Source: Limnoperna fortunei
Taxonomy: Eukaryota; Mollusca; Bivalvia; Mytilida; Modiolidae
DNA length: 64,000 nt
Assembly: GCA_944474755.1 (NCBI GenBank)
Contig: OX104122.1
Location: 2,722,751-2,786,750, forward strand
Direction of reading: 5' to 3'
In this document: piece by piece, positions 48,001-55,440 of the stretch
Layout of the letters: the number at the start of each line of letters is the position of its first letter
Numbering within the stretch: position 1 is the first letter of the stretch
Notes under the pieces: model-generated
Databases searched by the model: none
The model's input: the letters and a program-made list of their open reading frames with translations, nothing else
Told to the model about the DNA's origin: nothing
Program-made: the position numbers and the translations under genes

Positions 48001-50010
48001 AACACATACATTGTAGGTTAGACGGATGAAAAGAAAACCTTCAGGTATGTTACACATTAAATTGGATTATAAATTATTTTATTATACTGACAACAAAGTT
48101 CAAAATTATTTGTATATGATGCTTAGCTCACAAGACCTGAAGGGTAGTGTGAGCTATTGCCATTACTTGGCGTCCGTTGTCTCCGTCGTCGTCATTAACT
48201 TAAAAATCTTCTTCTCCAAAACCAATGAAGGAATTGCTTTGCAACTTTGCACATATCATTAGTACAATGTCCTCTACCAAGTTTGCACAAATCGTGGCCA
48301 CGTACTTACAGTTCAAAACGTATAACAGATACAAGAAAACCGAACATTATTAGAACTAGAGAAAAAGTTAGCATTGCTTAATTGTTCAGTTCTACTAAAG
48401 CTGCAAAAATGCCTGCATGGTCAAGATTGTCTGATGAACCGTTTAGAAGTTTTTCCCTTGAACTTTTTTTGTTATCAATTTAAATCGATTTAAACACATC
48501 TACTCTTAAAACAATAAAAGGACTGCTTTGAAAATTTGCAAGCATCATCTTTAGTTTGTCCTCTATCAAAATTTTGCAAATCATGACACCTGACCAACAA
48601 CATGGCTAATGGTTTGAAATAGAACAGGGGTGTGGGTGTCAAGTTAGTCTTCGGCTTATAGTTCAAACAGTTTAACAGATTCAGGAAATCTTAATTGTGC
48701 CTCTATCCTCAGCATCAAAAACTCTAGAAGATTCTAAAATGAGGTGAAGATGTGTGACGATGCTTAAGAGGAGTTATTTCCCCTAAATTGTCGATTTTTG
48801 TCATTTTTCCTCAATATCTTGAAAACTGTAACAGCTATAGAAAGTCTTTTCCATTCAAAATTATTCAGCTCTTCAAGATCTGCAAAAATGTTGAAAAAAT
48901 ATGTGTGTTGGACAACTCTTTATAGGACTTATTCCCCTTAAAACGTAAAATTAATGTTTTACAGAAGTGTTGGCCATTTCCTTATTTTAAAGAAAAGCAA
49001 AATAAAAAGGAAGAATTGTCAGGTTCAGGTGAGCGATACAAGCTCCTGGGAGCCTCTAGTTTGTTATCACATGATGTCTTGAGGAAATATATCATATATT
49101 AACAGCGTGATTTGTTTTCCCATGTATCTTTTGCTATTGTTTTCAGTGTAGGAAAATGTTTTATTTAATCATTGTGTTGAGTGGATACATTCATTTCAGA
49201 TTTTTTGTGTAAATTATTATTTTACATGGGTAAGCAAGAAAGAGTACCCAAGACTAAGACAATCAGCAAACTTTCCCGGTTTTTCATATTAATTTTATTG
49301 CCTTTAATGGGCAAAACATACACCATTTATTTGGCTATGTAATTGTTTTTAATGGAGACTACATTTTACAGTTATATTCACATCTATATTTATTCTGACT
49401 ATATAGTTCCCTCACTGAAATCAATCTGCCTCTTTTTGAGCAGCATTTTACTTTATACAAAACGTATTGGTAGTGTTATTACATGCATGTTTTAAAGGCA
49501 AATTCTTTTTTAGAAATTCCAGAAGCGCATTTGGATTCAGTGCCAACTGATGAAATACTTGATGCCTTGGCACCAGAAATAGGACTTGTATCATTTCAAC
49601 TCGGTATAGAGCTTGGTCGAAGTGTACCAGAATTAGAAGTTATACAGTGCAATTATACACGAGATAAACTAGCACAGACTAGACAAATATTATATTTATG
49701 GAGAAATGATATGTCTGTAAAATCAACATTCGGAATACTACAGGACGCCTTAGTAAACGTTGGAAGAGGAACAGAGTGTTTGAAAAGTATTGTTGATAAA
49801 TTCGGTGTTAAAAAACATCACTTTTCTAACCAAAAAGGTAAACATACATATTCGGGGACTGTGGAAGCAGTGAACCAAAGAAAACACTTTGGTAAACAAC
49901 CAGACGAGCAGCTTGAACTGTCTACACAAAGATCATTTTTAGCAAATCCATCAAAGGAACCAACAAAAGACACTGCAAAGAAAGAAAAAAAGAAGTGCAG
50001 TATTAGTTAA
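26983..50010 (+). CDS. Ank-ROC-COR-Death-Death Roco-family GTPase with C-terminal CaaX box (15 coding exons, full span with introns)
   Basis: Spliced model, all introns GT-AG: 26983-27006, 27415-27504, 27965-28063, 28531-28629, 33045-33098, 36053-36122, 38764-39006, 40469-41005, 41318-41424, 42017-42470, 44494-45269, 45701-45731, 46877-47148, 48017-48044, 49514-50010. Total 3,381 nt, 1,126 aa plus TAA. Residues 9-122 are ankyrin repeats. Residues 170-440 are a ROC GTPase: P-loop GQFGVGKTS 177-185, G3 DFGGQ 354-358, G4 THKD 434-437. COR follows (about 480-800), then a C/C/C/H cluster 813-838, Death domains near 868-950 and 968-1055, and a polybasic CaaX (KKEKKKCSIS). Family knowledge: Roco GTPases dimerise through COR; DAPK1 has a similar Ank-ROC-COR-Death order after a kinase, which is absent here. 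Inference: a membrane-anchored death or immune signalling switch. Least certain are the first exon and the true upstream start; the frame surviving 14 junctions makes the rest solid. Confidence 0.88.
27415..27504 (+). CDS. exon 2, first ankyrin repeat (residues 9-38)
   Basis: Begins after TTTCAG and ends before GTGAGT, phase 0 at both ends, 30 codons. The peptide starts GLWRAALYGLTEKVKDYI and continues to GANVNWKDPE, which is a typical ankyrin capping repeat (helix, helix, then the GANVN turn). It joins seamlessly to the next 33-residue repeat. Confidence 0.9.
27660..27835 (+). repeat. short tandem repeat in intron 2
   Basis: About three units around TTTCACCACGAGTGTGACGA, TTTATTTAACTCGTGGCTGA. 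It marks the part of ankyrin block A that is longer than block B. Confidence 0.85.
27872..28210 (+). repeat. tandem genomic duplication, copy A (contains exon 3)
   Basis: Pairs with 28438-28790 at an offset of 566 bp. The 93 bp before the exon are identical and the first 80 bp after it have one mismatch; similarity fades beyond about 28140. Weaker similarity extends upstream to 27540. Confidence 0.93.
27965..28063 (+). CDS. exon 3, ankyrin repeat copy A (residues 39-71)
   Basis: Exactly 99 nt (33 codons) between TTGTAG and GTATGT, phase 0-0, so one exon equals one ankyrin repeat. The peptide begins YGRSPLFVASEYGHTEIV and ends GADIEAKDR. It is a tandem duplicate of exon 4: the 93 bp before the exon are identical in both copies and the first 80 bp after it differ at one base, yet the exons differ at eight bases. 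Confidence 0.93.
28325..28408 (+). repeat. (ATTC)n microsatellite
   Basis: About 20 uninterrupted CATT units in intron 3. Confidence 0.97.
28438..28790 (+). repeat. tandem genomic duplication, copy B (contains exon 4)
   Basis: Second copy of the block at 27872-28210. An ATTC microsatellite lies just upstream and might have promoted unequal exchange. Confidence 0.93.
28531..28629 (+). CDS. exon 4, ankyrin repeat copy B (residues 72-104)
   Basis: 99 nt, phase 0-0, between TTGTAG and GTATGT. The peptide begins WGQSPLFVASRYGHTDTV and ends GADIEAKDM. Relative to exon 3 the six changed residues are Y/W, R/Q, E/R, E/D, I/T and R/M. Because the exon is symmetric, its duplication adds one whole repeat without breaking the frame. 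Confidence 0.93.
29400..30305 (+). repeat. 133-bp tandem repeat with alternating dimer (266 bp) in intron 4
   Basis: AACCATTGGGATCCCCACCC recurs every 133-134 bp (29534, 29667, 29800, 29934, 30067, 30200). Units alternate between AGGAAACATTTGGTACC and AAACGAATCATTTAGTACC types, so the real period is a dimer until the last unit. Confidence 0.93.
30765..31235 (+). repeat. tandem repeat of about 160 bp, 3 copies, in intron 4
   Basis: TTTCCAGATGATAACTTGAA starts each unit (30769, 30930, 31091), followed by AAAATGAAGATCAAGTT and CAGCACAATCC. Confidence 0.85.
31236..32519. other. intron 4 sequence, dispersed-repeat-like, no exon seen
   Basis: Contains motifs common in molluscan dispersed repeats, such as CAAGATGGCCGCCATTTTCA (31513). 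No open frame fits the ankyrin pattern. Confidence 0.55.
32520..32650 (+). repeat. 66-bp duplication in intron 4
   Basis: TGTACATGTTGCATGCATGC followed by ACTGTATGAATGCCTT occurs twice, with one base difference. Confidence 0.9.
33045..33098 (+). CDS. exon 5, last (partial) ankyrin repeat (residues 105-122)
   Basis: 54 nt between TTTACAG and GTACAT, phase 0-0. Encodes GRTPYDVALNDAIRELLK, the two-helix half of a terminal ankyrin repeat; it follows the KDM end of exon 4 exactly where the GxTP motif is expected. The preceding intron is 4.4 kb and filled with repeats. Confidence 0.9.
33135..34590 (+). repeat. CTGT-rich low-complexity DNA with dispersed-repeat fragments in intron 5
   Basis: CTGTCTGTCTGCC stretches (33150-33300, 33835-34040) surround two or three units of a repeat containing ACCAATCTTGATGAAACTTTGG (33370, 33510, 33660). 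Open frames rich in Ser, Cys and Leu here are artefacts. Confidence 0.8.
34595..34800 (+). repeat. 67-bp tandem repeat, 3 copies, in intron 5
   Basis: GATGTCTGCAGATATCTGAT, then TTGTCTTTCTGTCTG, recurs with nearly perfect identity. Confidence 0.9.
34985..35800 (+). repeat. 90-bp minisatellite, about 9 copies, in intron 5
   Basis: CTGTAAGTCTGCCCTCTTTC recurs every 88-90 bp, with TGTCTGTCTATATGTTGGAC and TACATGTAATGCCTG. The 90-bp period keeps frames open on both strands. Each unit contains GTAAGT-like donors, yet no exon is evident. Confidence 0.93.
36053..36122 (+). CDS. exon 6, linker between ankyrin and ROC (residues 123-146)
   Basis: 70 nt between TTGTAG and GTAAAT, phase 0 in and phase 1 out. 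Encodes a polar Ser/Thr-rich linker starting KYMTMMTTEHKSSDAT, with no recognised domain. The KY start completes the last ankyrin helix. The phase-1 end matches the acceptor of the P-loop exon. Confidence 0.8.
36535..37065 (+). mobile_element. paralogous copy of the older TIR element, uninterrupted, in intron 6
   Basis: Aligns in order with 6274-6365, then 7565-7907, then 14347-14445, with scattered substitutions. It lacks the 6.4-kb insertion and about 1.2 kb that is present at 6366-7564. Near its right end lies a perfect 24-bp palindrome (36985-37008, core CTGCGGCTATAGCCGCAG), which is decayed in the other copy (14369-14388). Confidence 0.8.
37066..38007. other. intron 6 sequence, nothing recognised
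   Basis: AT-rich, no long ORF or clear repeat. Confidence 0.55.
38029..38270 (+). mobile_element. tRNA-derived SINE in intron 6, with perfect 21-bp target duplication
   Basis: Same family as the copy at 321-578. Box A TGGTCGAGTGG at 38031-38041 and box B GGTTCGATTC at 38083-38092 fit polymerase III promoters well. Identical 21-bp flanks (38008-38028 and 38271-38291) are the mark of target-primed insertion. The intact boxes and flanks suggest a fairly recent event. Confidence 0.9.
38764..39006 (+). CDS. exon 7, ROC domain with P-loop (residues 146-227)
   Basis: Starts after TTTACAG, ends before GTAGTA, phase 1-1. Contains FDMRVMVTGQFGVGKTSL, a Walker A motif with K183 and T184, followed by the Roco-typical ATDGISLLEGRCG segment. 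Reading beyond 39006 gives low-complexity sequence then a stop; the split codon G/AT (Asp227) joins exon 8 in frame. Confidence 0.92.
39362..39832 (+). repeat. 23-bp minisatellite, about 20 copies, in intron 7
   Basis: Unit TTAAGTACCCAGTGATTGTG plus TAA, with few variants; one shortened unit near 39668. Confidence 0.96.
40469..41005 (+). CDS. exon 8, ROC insert and switch II (residues 227-406)
   Basis: Starts after TTTGTAG and ends before GTGTGT. The first about 110 residues are charged and low in hydrophobics (an insertion inside the ROC fold). Then comes GRLLFWDFGGQYVYYTTHQ, the G3/switch II motif with D354 and Q358, and the strand YLVVFDGS. The end FPGQHSTPTAA is completed by VFLQHW of the next exon. 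Confidence 0.93.
41318..41424 (+). CDS. exon 9, ROC C-terminal half with G4 motif (residues 406-441)
   Basis: I place the acceptor at TTCTTAG (41317), because it restores the frame from the phase-1 donor and gives TAAVFLQHWVNSIL, as expected in Roco proteins. A second AG eleven bases downstream (41328) would break the frame with that donor. The exon holds KILFVATHKDKVPK, with THKD as the G4 guanine-specificity motif, and ends before GTAATC in phase 0. Confidence 0.9.
42017..42470 (+). CDS. exon 10, ROC end and COR N-terminal part (residues 442-593)
   Basis: 454 nt between TTTGTAG and GTACAA. Encodes the last ROC helix (AAVERTRHNLYNDIKELF), the KLFVNATDKND strand (G5 region) and then the COR-A winged-helix-like part, including WVPLELEIAEL and GKIVYFDTPRLREFVIISP. 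Downstream an exact 60-bp minisatellite fills the intron. Confidence 0.92.
42565..43445 (+). repeat. 60-bp minisatellite, about 14-15 copies, in intron 10
   Basis: Unit GGTCAGACTTGTACAAACAC, then TGTACCAGTACACCATACAA and TATAAAGCAACCAGTCAGAG, exactly 60 bp throughout. Long open frames on both strands (295 codons on the minus strand) result from the period. Unit variants (AGATAGTC, TATACTATACAA) alternate in a pattern that suggests multi-unit amplification. Confidence 0.97.
43446..44493. other. intron 10 remainder, repeat-like
   Basis: A minus-strand open frame of 98 codons (43568-43864) continues into dispersed-repeat-like text (CCAAACTTGGTCAGAATGTT), so I treat it as non-coding. Confidence 0.5.
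44494..45269 (+). CDS. exon 11, COR domain C-terminal part and Cys/His cluster (residues 593-851)
   Basis: 776 nt, the largest exon. Starts DEQFWPEDRRMQQLF, continues through the COR-B part (LPPDEYLVPCML, LLFSGFVAFSRDTFHD) and a helix (TTLQRISEFYQ). Near the end lie C813, C818, C835 and H838 (CX4C-X16-CX2H), a spacing that could bind zinc; this is inferred from residues only. Ends before GTACTA in phase 0. Confidence 0.92.
45701..45731 (+). CDS. exon 12, micro-exon linker (residues 852-862)
   Basis: 31 nt between TTATAG and GTAAGA. Encodes TIETCASTCE plus one base of Gly862. The only support is the good splice signals and that it turns a phase-0 donor into the phase-1 state required by exon 13. 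Direct joining of exon 11 to 13 would break the frame, so an exon of this phase is needed. Confidence 0.75.
45732..46876. other. intron 12, nothing recognised
   Basis: AT-rich, with GTTGACAACTCTGGATGTCC-like text near 46120 suggestive of an old repeat. No exon needed here by phase. Confidence 0.5.
46877..47148 (+). CDS. exon 13, first Death domain (residues 862-952)
   Basis: 272 nt between TTCTAG and GTATGT. The segment from SDPEILRLSKHLSLEKVKQL to YTDLVDQLKCVGH shows the Death-fold pattern: helix, LG..., ILILWRNSMNG tryptophan helix, then DLVDQL helix. It is less canonical than the second Death domain. Intron 13 carries a 43-bp minisatellite and a reverse SINE. Confidence 0.88.
47175..47508 (+). 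repeat. 43-bp minisatellite, about 7-8 copies, in intron 13
   Basis: Unit TTAACAGACATCTCTGATGT plus CCATCTTCCAGTATCAATTCTAG. Confidence 0.95.
47645..47888 (-). mobile_element. SINE copy, reverse orientation, in intron 13
   Basis: On the minus strand this reads like the other two SINEs: tRNA-like head near 47800-47888, the GGATTGCCAGTTTTCCTACC-type body and the CTGAAAG tail at the left. Many substitutions show that it is older. Confidence 0.78.
48017..48044 (+). CDS. exon 14, micro-exon, basic linker (residues 953-962)
   Basis: 28 nt between TTGTAG and GTATGT. Encodes VRRMKRKPS plus one base of Glu962. As with exon 12, it converts phase 0 to phase 1 and keeps the frame into the last exon. 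The basic run lies between the two Death domains. Confidence 0.75.
48124..49060 (+). mobile_element. second copy of the hairpin-start dispersed repeat, in intron 14
   Basis: Shares TTGCCNTNACTTGGCGTCCG near the start and CAGGTTCAGGTGAGCGATAC near the end with 15024-16477. It is shorter and more diverged, and its start hairpin is disrupted. Confidence 0.75.
49514..50010 (+). CDS. exon 15, second Death domain, basic tail and CaaX box (residues 962-1126)
   Basis: Starts after TTTTTAG. LAPEIGLVSFQLGIELGRSV, then LEVIQ, QILYLWRND and LQDALVNVGRGTE form a canonical Death domain. A polar Lys/Gln/Ser-rich tail of about 65 residues follows and ends in KKEKKKCSIS and TAA. The last four residues C1123-S-I-S fit the CaaX rule; Ser at the last position favours farnesyltransferase, and the preceding lysines resemble the polybasic membrane signal of K-Ras-type proteins. 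Confidence 0.92.
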
Positions 50011-50439
50011 CCTTGTTTTGTTCGTTGATCAGTTAGAAAACATCATTTATCTAATCAAGAGACTGAACTTGAACTGTCAAATGTTTCATCATAACGATAT
50101 TTTATTGAAATTGAACTAAACCGACCAGAGACACTACTTATTACTTATTATTCTCTGTTGTTTCTGTTCATGTTCCAGTCTTGAGGACAAAATGTTCACA
50201 AATGAACAGAAAGCGGACAAAACGGACGGTCATTTCTGTCCTGTATAAAAACTGAACATTTAATATGTGTTACTTCACGACTTATTATTGCAATATAAAG
50301 GTTTATTACTGTTGTCTGGTTTCCTTGTATGTCAATGCCAAGCTTTAACCATATGGAAGTGTTTTCCTCTTAGTATGCTATAAGTATTGCTGACCAATTG
50401 TAAATTGACATGTTAGATTTATAACAGAACGGAAATAAA
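50011..50439 (+). terminator. 3' UTR with poly(A) signal AATAAA at 50434-50439
   Basis: About 430 bases of AT-rich sequence follow the TAA without coding potential. The first canonical AATAAA is at 50434-50439, giving a likely cleavage site around 50450-50465. Confidence 0.65.
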
Positions 50440-51204
50440 AGTTTTTAAGTAAGACTGATTTTGATTAAGCTTGGTTTACGCCGTCTTTATTCATCTATAT
50501 CATGGTGAGCACACGCTGTGGGTGTTTAAAAAAGCGAACCCTATACCTGACGCTTCCGACTTCATTCTCGACTTTATTGAATCAATACTCGACTTTCATA
50601 ACTCACCGCTGAGTTAATTTTAACATACTTTATTGATCTAAAAAAGCAACAAATTTATCAGACACAAGTTTTGTTTTACAACTTAGAATTGTCTTCCCTG
50701 ATAGATACATCAATTAATTGAAATCAGAGCAACATAAAACATACATAATAGGTAAATATTTTTACAATATGAAGACGAAAAAAATATTACTCAGACCTAA
50801 CGGTACACAAGTCGACAAAACACAAATATACAACATATTGATTTTTACAAATCAAATTCGAACACACCGTAATAACTTGCACACAAAAACGTGTTTATGA
50901 TATCCGTAAAGATGCATTAAGTTATGAATGTAAATTTGTTAAAATATGGATATAAACTAATCACTAAAACACTGTATGTCGGTAAGTACTGTTTGTTAAT
51001 GCAGAGTTTCAGACAGGCTTGCCGAGTGAGTACTAAAACAAGATATTTGGCTTAAATTGAAACGTCAAAATGCAGACATTAAATAATGGCAACTTAGTTT
51101 GTTTCTTTGATGATCGAGATTTTGTTTATCAAGTAAGGTTGGAGTCTGAAGTTAGATTCAAATTCGTAACATCAGTATTAACACATCTTAGTATTACTAA
51201 CTAG

Positions 51205-52270
51205 AACACTGGGCTACTAAGGACCCAGTCAGGTCCGTCGCTATGCCCCTTTGATACCAATGGCCACAGCCAGTAACTAAACCACTTGGAATCGAATGGC
51301 TCCGGTCAATAAATAGACCACTGGAATTCAGTGGTCCACTTCCATTAATAGATCACTTGGATACCAAGGGTCCCGATCCATGACTAGACCAAGTGCCCAG
51401 GTATAACTAGACCACTTGAATTACAAGGACCCGGTCCATAACTAGACCACCTGAATACCAAGGGCCCGGTCCATAAATAGACCCCTTGGATACCAAGGCC
51501 CCAGTCCATAACAAGACCTTTTGGATATAAAAGACCTCGTTCCATTACTAGACCACTATGATACAAAGGACCCCTGTCCATAACTAGACCACTTGAATTT
51601 CAAGGACCCAGTCAATAACTAGACCACATGGATATCTAGGACCCCGGTCTATAAATAGACCACTTGGATACCAAGGACCCGGTCCATAACTAGACCACTT
51701 GAATACCTATTAGTCCCGGTCCATAACTATACCACTTGTATACGAAGGACCCGGTCCATTACAGGACCATTTGGATAGCAAAGTATCTGATCCATAACTA
51801 GACCACTTTGATACCAAGGACCCGGTCCATAACTAGACAACTTGAATATCTAGAGTCCAGGTCCATACTTATACCACTTGAATACCAAAGGCCCGGTCCA
51901 TTACTAGACAATTTGGATATTCTACTGGTCTAGTTATGGACCGGGCCCTTGGTATCCTAGTGTACCAAAGGTACCTGGTTCATAACTATACCACTTGGAT
52001 GTATAGGACCCCGTTCCATTACTAGACCACTAGGATACCTAGGGCCCGGTCCATAACTAGACCACTTGGATATCAAGAGCCCGGTTAATAAATAGACCAC
52101 TAGAATACCAAAGACCAGGTTCATAACTATACAACTTGGTCCGTAAATAAACCAGGTGCTACCAGACCCTGGTCGTAACTAAAATAATTGGCTACCAAGG
52201 GCAACGGTCAGTAACTCGGGTATCAGGGTTCACAATCCGTAACTAGACCACTTGGCTCCCAAGGTAATCG
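51205..52270 (+). repeat. degenerate minisatellite of about 35 bp, some 28 copies
   Basis: Unit CCATAACTAGACCACTTGGA plus TACCAAGGACCCGGT. One unit (51920-51953) is inverted. Lies about 0.8 kb downstream of the Roco poly(A) signal. Confidence 0.92.
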
Positions 52271-52818
52271 ATACATAAATGTACACTTGTGTTCTTTTGT
52301 TATTTCTGCTATAAGCACGGGATGACTAGTAGCCATATCGGGAAAATGTGGCATATTTGAGCGACATCTTAAACTAATCAGCATCACTTACATATGCTAA
52401 AACATTGATATCAAATAAAAACGGCCAATAAAAACCGCCATGTTGGTTCTCGTCATTGTACATAGTTGCATAATTGAGACAAGTGGTGTTAAACAAATAT
52501 TGTCTTGTAAAATCTTAATCCGTCCTATTTGTAACTTGAAAAATTAAACCGATTTAAAATACAATTTTTCTCAAGTATATGTTATAGCGCTTAATAACAT
52601 TTAAATGGATCGAGTTGATATAGCTAGTACAAAGCATTCATAAAAATGGAGTCTGGTTGTGACTGTCAATTCGACAATATCGTGCCAGCACTTGCAAAAT
52701 GCAATGTCGCGTGAAAGTATATAGCATACAACAAAATAAAATTTATTTCTGTAGCTCAAAACGATATTACGAGGCGTATGGTTTCGTCTCGCCATGACGT
52801 AGCTGACAAGTTGTTCAA

Positions 52819-52959
52819 ATGGGTAGGCATTTTCAACGTCGACTGAGGGTATTTGTATATTATAAAGGAGATTATAAAACTTACAATCTTGATGAGATGC
52901 AGAAAATATTAACTGATGTTGAAAAACAGCGTGTCTACCAACACATCCCCCATCCGCAG
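52819..52959 (+). CDS. possible first coding exon of an unidentified gene
   Basis: ATG at 52819 opens 47 codons of non-repetitive, compositionally normal protein sequence (RLRVFVYYKGDYKTYNLDEM and QKILTDVEKQRVYQHIPHPQ) ending exactly at a consensus CAG/GTAAGT donor. I recognise no family and found no convincing partner exon. A weak candidate is 54533-54600 (after TTTCCAG). It may equally be a chance ORF. Confidence 0.3.
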
Positions 52960-53334
52960 GTAAGTCACGAAAAACTTGTAGTCTTGTTATATATCACAGA
53001 AAAATGAAATTGTTTGACGTACTTTGATATACAGACTTATAGTGGGAACAATAATGTTTATGTGTACGATTTTTTGCTTGTTTTTCCACCCTTTCATCAA
53101 CTTTTAGGCTATATGATGGTGACTAGCCTTGTTGGAGAAGGAAATCTCGGATTTTTCGTTCAGATATCCCGATGTTCTGCAGCAAAGCTGACAATTGTTG
53201 TGCATTCAATTTGGAGTCGATGATACCTTGCCGTAGTCGTGCACGAACTCACACTGCGCATTCAGGTGATAACACGTTGGTAATCTATCTATACCACTCA
53301 GTACATAAATTTGTAAATGTGTTCCGTTTATAAA

Positions 53335-53540
53335 AAAGTTGGTGTGCTCCGTGTGTAAATGTGTAGGTGTGCTCCGTGAGCAAAAATGTGTAGATTTCCT
53401 CCGTGTATAAATGTGTAGGTGTGCTCAGTGTATAAATGTTGTGTAGGTGTTCTACATGTAGAAGTGTGTAGGTGTGTTCCGTGTATAAATGTGTAGGTGT
53501 GTTCGTGTATAAATGTGAAGGTGTGTTCCATGTGTGAAAT
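53335..53540 (+). repeat. degenerate minisatellite (GTGTAGGTGTGCTCCGTGTA)
   Basis: About eight imperfect units of 22-27 bp built from GTGTAGGTGTGCTCC and GTGTATAAAT. Confidence 0.85.
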
Positions 53541-55139
53541 CCCAAAGTAGCAACTTACCCACAGTTTACGTATCAAAATGAATAAAAATGAAAAATTCAA
53601 ACCTGTTTGTTCTGTGCCCGGTAGTATTACATAGGTTACACTGCATGTACACTGACTCGCGGTGTATTTGAAATAAAACGGCATAGAGCTGATTCAATCA
53701 GTCGACATACACATAGGTCATTGGTACTTTTTTCCAGAATTATCTAATATTAGTAACCAACAACAAATTCATCCTGTTTATCCTGCTGTATAATCGTCGT
53801 ATTGAGACATATAACCGCTGTTCAGAATTATTCTTTCAACTCGGTCCTTTTTTAATCGCTTTAATGTCACTTGAGTCCCCTTACGAAGCAGCATATATAC
53901 AATGCGTCTATCGGACCTTTCAAGCCAAAAAAAATATAGTTGGATCCAGTTATGAGGCTAGCACTCTTTGGCCTTTTTATGAAAAAAAACCCGGATTCGC
54001 AACTGCAGGTATCAATTTCGTAATTTAAAAAGCGTTTAAACTAGTACACTCTAGTTCAGAAAACATGAACGGGCAGGCGTACGATTGGAGGTGTACCAAC
54101 GGGCAAGATATGGATTTTAGGTGGTATAGCTACCAATGATTGGTTGATCAATTAAATGTTTGCATAACGTCCAGCGAGCAATATTTCAGCAATATTCAGG
54201 ACGAGAACATGTTAACAATTAATAAATCAACATGAAACGGGTAGTACATCTGAAATAAAAGTTGAATTACCACTCAAAATTATGGAGTAGTTTACCTTTT
54301 TGTAGCGACGTAAATGAGCGTTATTCTCGAAATCTTTGTCGTGCAAAGCGTGTGGCACTCCCAAGTCCTGTTACCAGCTATGGTCTGCGGTCAGGTTTAT
54401 CGTGCAACCCTCCCCCCAACGAGTGGGCTTCCCTTAGCCTGGCGTACACCCTGGCCAGTTATGTTAGTCGTCCCTCCCAGTATGGTGCGATCCAATTGTT
54501 TATTATAAAAGTAGTAATTATATCGTTTCCAGAAACGACGGCGAAGCTATACAGAGATGACTTACTGTCAATGGATGAACCTTTAGGGGTGTATATGTAC
54601 GTTACTAACAGCACCCACTCTGCATGCAGACTCTTATTTAACTAAGCTGGATCTCTCAATGTTAATATCTACCATAGCTTGTCTATTCATTTAAAGAGGG
54701 CTTTCCCAAAAGCGCATGAAAGTACCTATTTCTTCCGTAAACCAACAACTCACATCGCTATATCTTATAGACGTTGTTTTAGACTCCATTATCTCTGACA
54801 TCCAATCAGAACGCCGGAAACAAGAACGTTGTTATGGCGTTTTGATTGGATGACGCAGCAAGTACAGATGTGTGCGCGTGAGCTCATCTGTACTGGGTCA
54901 TCTGTACCAGAATTCGGATATTTACGGAAGAATGTATGATCTTCCTGTTGTTTATTTATGATATATTATTTATTATATGATATACATATCATGAGTGGCA
55001 ATACAGCTGTATTTATGATGTATTATTGATAATTGCTTAATATTTATTATTATTATTTGTGAATAGTGTATATAATATATATATTATGAGTGGCAGTACA
55101 GATAAACCTATTGACTTATTTATTTCAAGCCTGAATAAT
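53541..55139. other. intergenic, one hairpin
   Basis: AGTACAGATG and CATCTGTACT (54860-54893) form a 10-bp stem. Open frames at 54262-54645 overlap in several phases and lack recognisable features. Confidence 0.5.
54140..54205 (-). mobile_element. SINE-like 3' fragment, reverse orientation
   Basis: ATAACGTCCAGCGAGCAATA followed by TTTCAGCAATATTCAGGACG is the reverse of the tail seen at 26505-26570. No head is visible. Confidence 0.5.
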
Positions 55140-55440
55140 TAAAGTGTGTGATTCCTAAACTAATGTGATCAAGTTAGCCAATGACTTCATCAAAGTATGT
55201 GACTCCTAAACTAATGTGATCAAGTAAGTCAACGACGTCAACAGAGTATATGTCTCCTAAACTAATGTAATCACGATAGCCAGTTATACGTCTTCAGAGT
55301 ATTTTTTCTCTTAATGTGATCATTAACTCCTGATGTGATTAAGTTAGCTAACTATATCATTAACTACTGATGTGATTAAGTTAGCTAACTATATCATTAA
55401 CTCCTGATGTGATTAAGTTAGCTAACTATATCATAAGGTT
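55140..55440 (+). repeat. two adjoining short tandem repeats (about 58 bp and 43 bp)
   Basis: GACTCCTAAACTAATGTGAT CAAGT units (55143-55290) pass into three copies of ATTAACTCCTGATGTGATTA plus AGTTAGCTAACTATATC (55322-55432). Confidence 0.88.

Noticed and set aside
54262..54645. 127-codon plus-strand ORF
   Set aside because: Overlaps another open frame of different phase, has no family features; only its last part (after TTTCCAG at 54532) could be an exon, too weak to call.
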